A stretch of 64,000 nucleotides of DNA from Symbiopectobacterium purcellii_A (lineage in GTDB: Bacteria > Pseudomonadota > Gammaproteobacteria > Enterobacterales > Enterobacteriaceae). Positions 62,840 through 64,000 of this stretch are shown one piece after another. The notes below the pieces were generated by a model, which had not been told where the DNA came from, ran no database searches, and saw only the letters and a program-made list of their open reading frames with translations. The first letter of the stretch is position 1; every line of letters starts with the position of its first letter. The stretch spans positions 372,001-436,000 of the forward strand of contig NZ_CP189882.1 of the NCBI RefSeq assembly GCF_052050035.1, in the 5' to 3' direction. A program made the translations under genes and the position numbers.

Positions 62840-64000
62840 TTACATCACCAGGCGGCGGATGTCAGACAAGGTGTTGTTGATGATGGTGATAAAGCGAGCA
62901 CCATCAGCACCGTCAATGACACGGTGGTCGAAGGACAGAGAGATCGGCATCATCAGACGCGGCGTAAACTCTTTACCATTCCAGATCGGTTCCATCGCAG
63001 ACTTGGACACACCCAGGATAGCCACTTCCGGCGCGTTGACGATCGGCGCGAAGTGCGTGGTACCGAGGCCACCAATGCTGGAGATGGTGAAGCAACCACC
63101 CTGCATTTCGCCCGCAGTCAGCTTGCCATCACGGGCTTTCTTGGAGATAGCCATCAGCTCGCGAGACAGCTCGATGATGCCTTTCTTGTTCACGTCTTTA
63201 AACACCGGAACCACCAGACCATTCGGCGTATCAACGGCAACACCGATGTTGATGTATTTCTTCAGCGTCAGACGTTGAGCATCTTCAGACAGCGAGCTGT
63301 TGAAACGCGGCATCTGCTCAAGCGCAGTCGCAACGGCTTTCATGATGAACACCACAGGGGTGACCTTCACATCCAGTTTGCGTTTTTCCGCTTCCACGTT
63401 CTGCTGTTTACGGAACGCTTCCAGATCGGTGATATCCGTTTTGTCGAAGTGCGTAACGTGCGGGATAATCACCCAGTTACGGCTCAGGTTGGCACCAGAG
63501 ATCTTCTGGATGCGACCCAGTTCAACTTCTTCCACTTCACCGAACTTGCTGAAGTCGATTTTCGGCCACGGCAACAGACCCGGCAGAGAACCACCGGTCG
63601 CAGCGCCCGCAGCAGGTGTGGATTCAGCGCGTTTAACCGCGTCTTTCACATAAGCCTGGATGTCTTCGCGCAGGATACGACCTTTACGGCCGCTGCCCTT
63701 CACTTTCGCCAGGTTTACGCCGAACTCACGCGCCAGACGGCGGATGACAGGCGTTGCGTGAACGTAAGCATCGTTTTCAGCGAATTCGCCTTTAGCGTCT
63801 GCCTTGGCAGCAGCCGGCGCAGGTGCAGCGCCTTCCACTTCAAACACCATGATCAGCGAGCCGGTTTTCACTTTGTCGCCAGTGCTGACTTTAATCTCTT
63901 TCACCACGCCCGCGAACGGTGCCGGAACTTCCATAGAAGCCTTGTCGCCTTCTACGGTGATCAGCGATTGTTCAGCGGCAATTTTGTCGCCGACTTTCAC
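62840..64000 (-). CDS. aceF: Pyruvate dehydrogenase E2 (dihydrolipoamide acetyltransferase), C-terminal part (window edge)
   Basis: 386 residues are visible. They are the innermost lipoyl domain with the lipoylated lysine in EGDKASMEVPAPFAG, an Ala/Pro linker, the E1/E3-binding domain (HATPVIRRLAREFGVNLAKV KGSGRKGRILREDI) and the catalytic domain. The active-site motif is SLSFDHRVIDGADGARF, near the C-terminus. E2 forms the core of the pyruvate dehydrogenase complex and transfers the acetyl group to CoA. The gene continues beyond the right edge, where one or two more lipoyl domains would be expected. The frame is intact. Confidence 0.96.
   Translation of the reverse strand: MKVGDKIAAEQSLITVEGDKASMEVPAPFAGVVKEIKVSTGDKVKTGSLIMVFEVEGAAPAPAAAKADAKGEFAENDAYVHATPVIRRLAREFGVNLAKVKGSGRKGRILREDIQAYVKDAVKRAESTPAAGAATGGSLPGLLPWPKIDFSKFGEVEEVELGRIQKISGANLSRNWVIIPHVTHFDKTDITDLEAFRKQQNVEAEKRKLDVKVTPVVFIMKAVATALEQMPRFNSSLSEDAQRLTLKKYINIGVAVDTPNGLVVPVFKDVNKKGIIELSRELMAISKKARDGKLTAGEMQGGCFTISSIGGLGTTHFAPIVNAPEVAILGVSKSAMEPIWNGKEFTPRLMMPISLSFDHRVIDGADGARFITIINNTLSDIRRLVM

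Noticed and set aside
1..64000. tRNA, rRNA or prophage attachment features
   Set aside because: I looked for cloverleaf-like ends, rRNA segments and phage genes on both strands and saw none; without a covariance-model search a short RNA could be missed.

Overview
The window looks like the chromosome of a Sodalis-type enterobacterial insect endosymbiont (gamma-proteobacterium) that carries a very large insertion-sequence load. Three things point there: enterobacterial core genes at both ends, a complete SPI-1/Inv-Spa-type type III secretion system (T3SS), and IS256, IS630, IS5, IS21, IS3, IS30 and IS91 copies nested in one another. The grain-weevil symbiont group is the best fit I know of, but that is recall, not a search result.

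Layout. 1-6.2 kb: core genes in E. coli order (dgt, mtnN, btuF, erpA, clcA, hemL); clcA is broken by a nonsense codon and a 189-bp MITE. 6.2-7.36 kb: 3' half of a TonB-dependent siderophore receptor, cut by an IS. 7.36-15.45 kb: a mosaic of IS5/ISL2-like, IS256, IS21, IS30, IS630 and IS5 copies. 15.5-42.7 kb: an IS-free T3SS block on the minus strand. In transcription order it reads invF-invG-invE-invA-invB-invC-spaM-spaN-spaO-spaP-spaQ-spaR-spaS-sicA-sipB-sipC-sipD, a 1095-residue repeat protein in the sipA position, an iacP-like carrier protein, prgH-I-J-K-orgA-orgB, two unknown small genes, and a HilA-like regulator. 42.85-47.9 kb: IS5, IS256 and IS3 copies nested with IS630 and MITEs, then a broken methyltransferase gene. 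48.2-52.3 kb: an intact five-gene D-alanylation-type operon in the order dltD-dltX-dltB-dltA-dltC, including a 39-residue DltX-like peptide. 52.4-53.0 kb: a flavodoxin-fold quinone reductase. 53.0-61.1 kb: a second nested IS zone (IS3, IS903-type IS5, IS630, IS91, ISL2-type IS5, MITEs). 61.2-64 kb: lpd and the 3' part of aceF.

How it works together. The T3SS has every structural part expected of a SPI-1 machine: secretin, rings, needle, rod, export gate, ATPase complex, sorting platform, gatekeeper, translocators, chaperones and two regulators. All of these frames are open, which suggests the system is kept by selection while the surroundings decay. The dlt cluster has an activating ligase, a carrier protein, an MBOAT membrane protein, a DltX-like peptide and a DltD-like protein, so it should decorate an envelope polymer; its MBOAT protein has Asn where the family's invariant His is expected. 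Two MITE families recur five times each. MITE-1 (189 bp, 9-bp target duplications, IS903-like ends) and MITE-2 (96 bp including TA at each end, IS630-like ends) are probably moved by the IS903-type and IS630 transposases in the same window.

In E. coli, dgt-mtnN-btuF-erpA-clcA-hemL-fhu and lpd-aceF lie in the same relative order and orientation about 40 kb apart. Here the intervening genes are absent and the T3SS, dlt and IS material occupies the gap.
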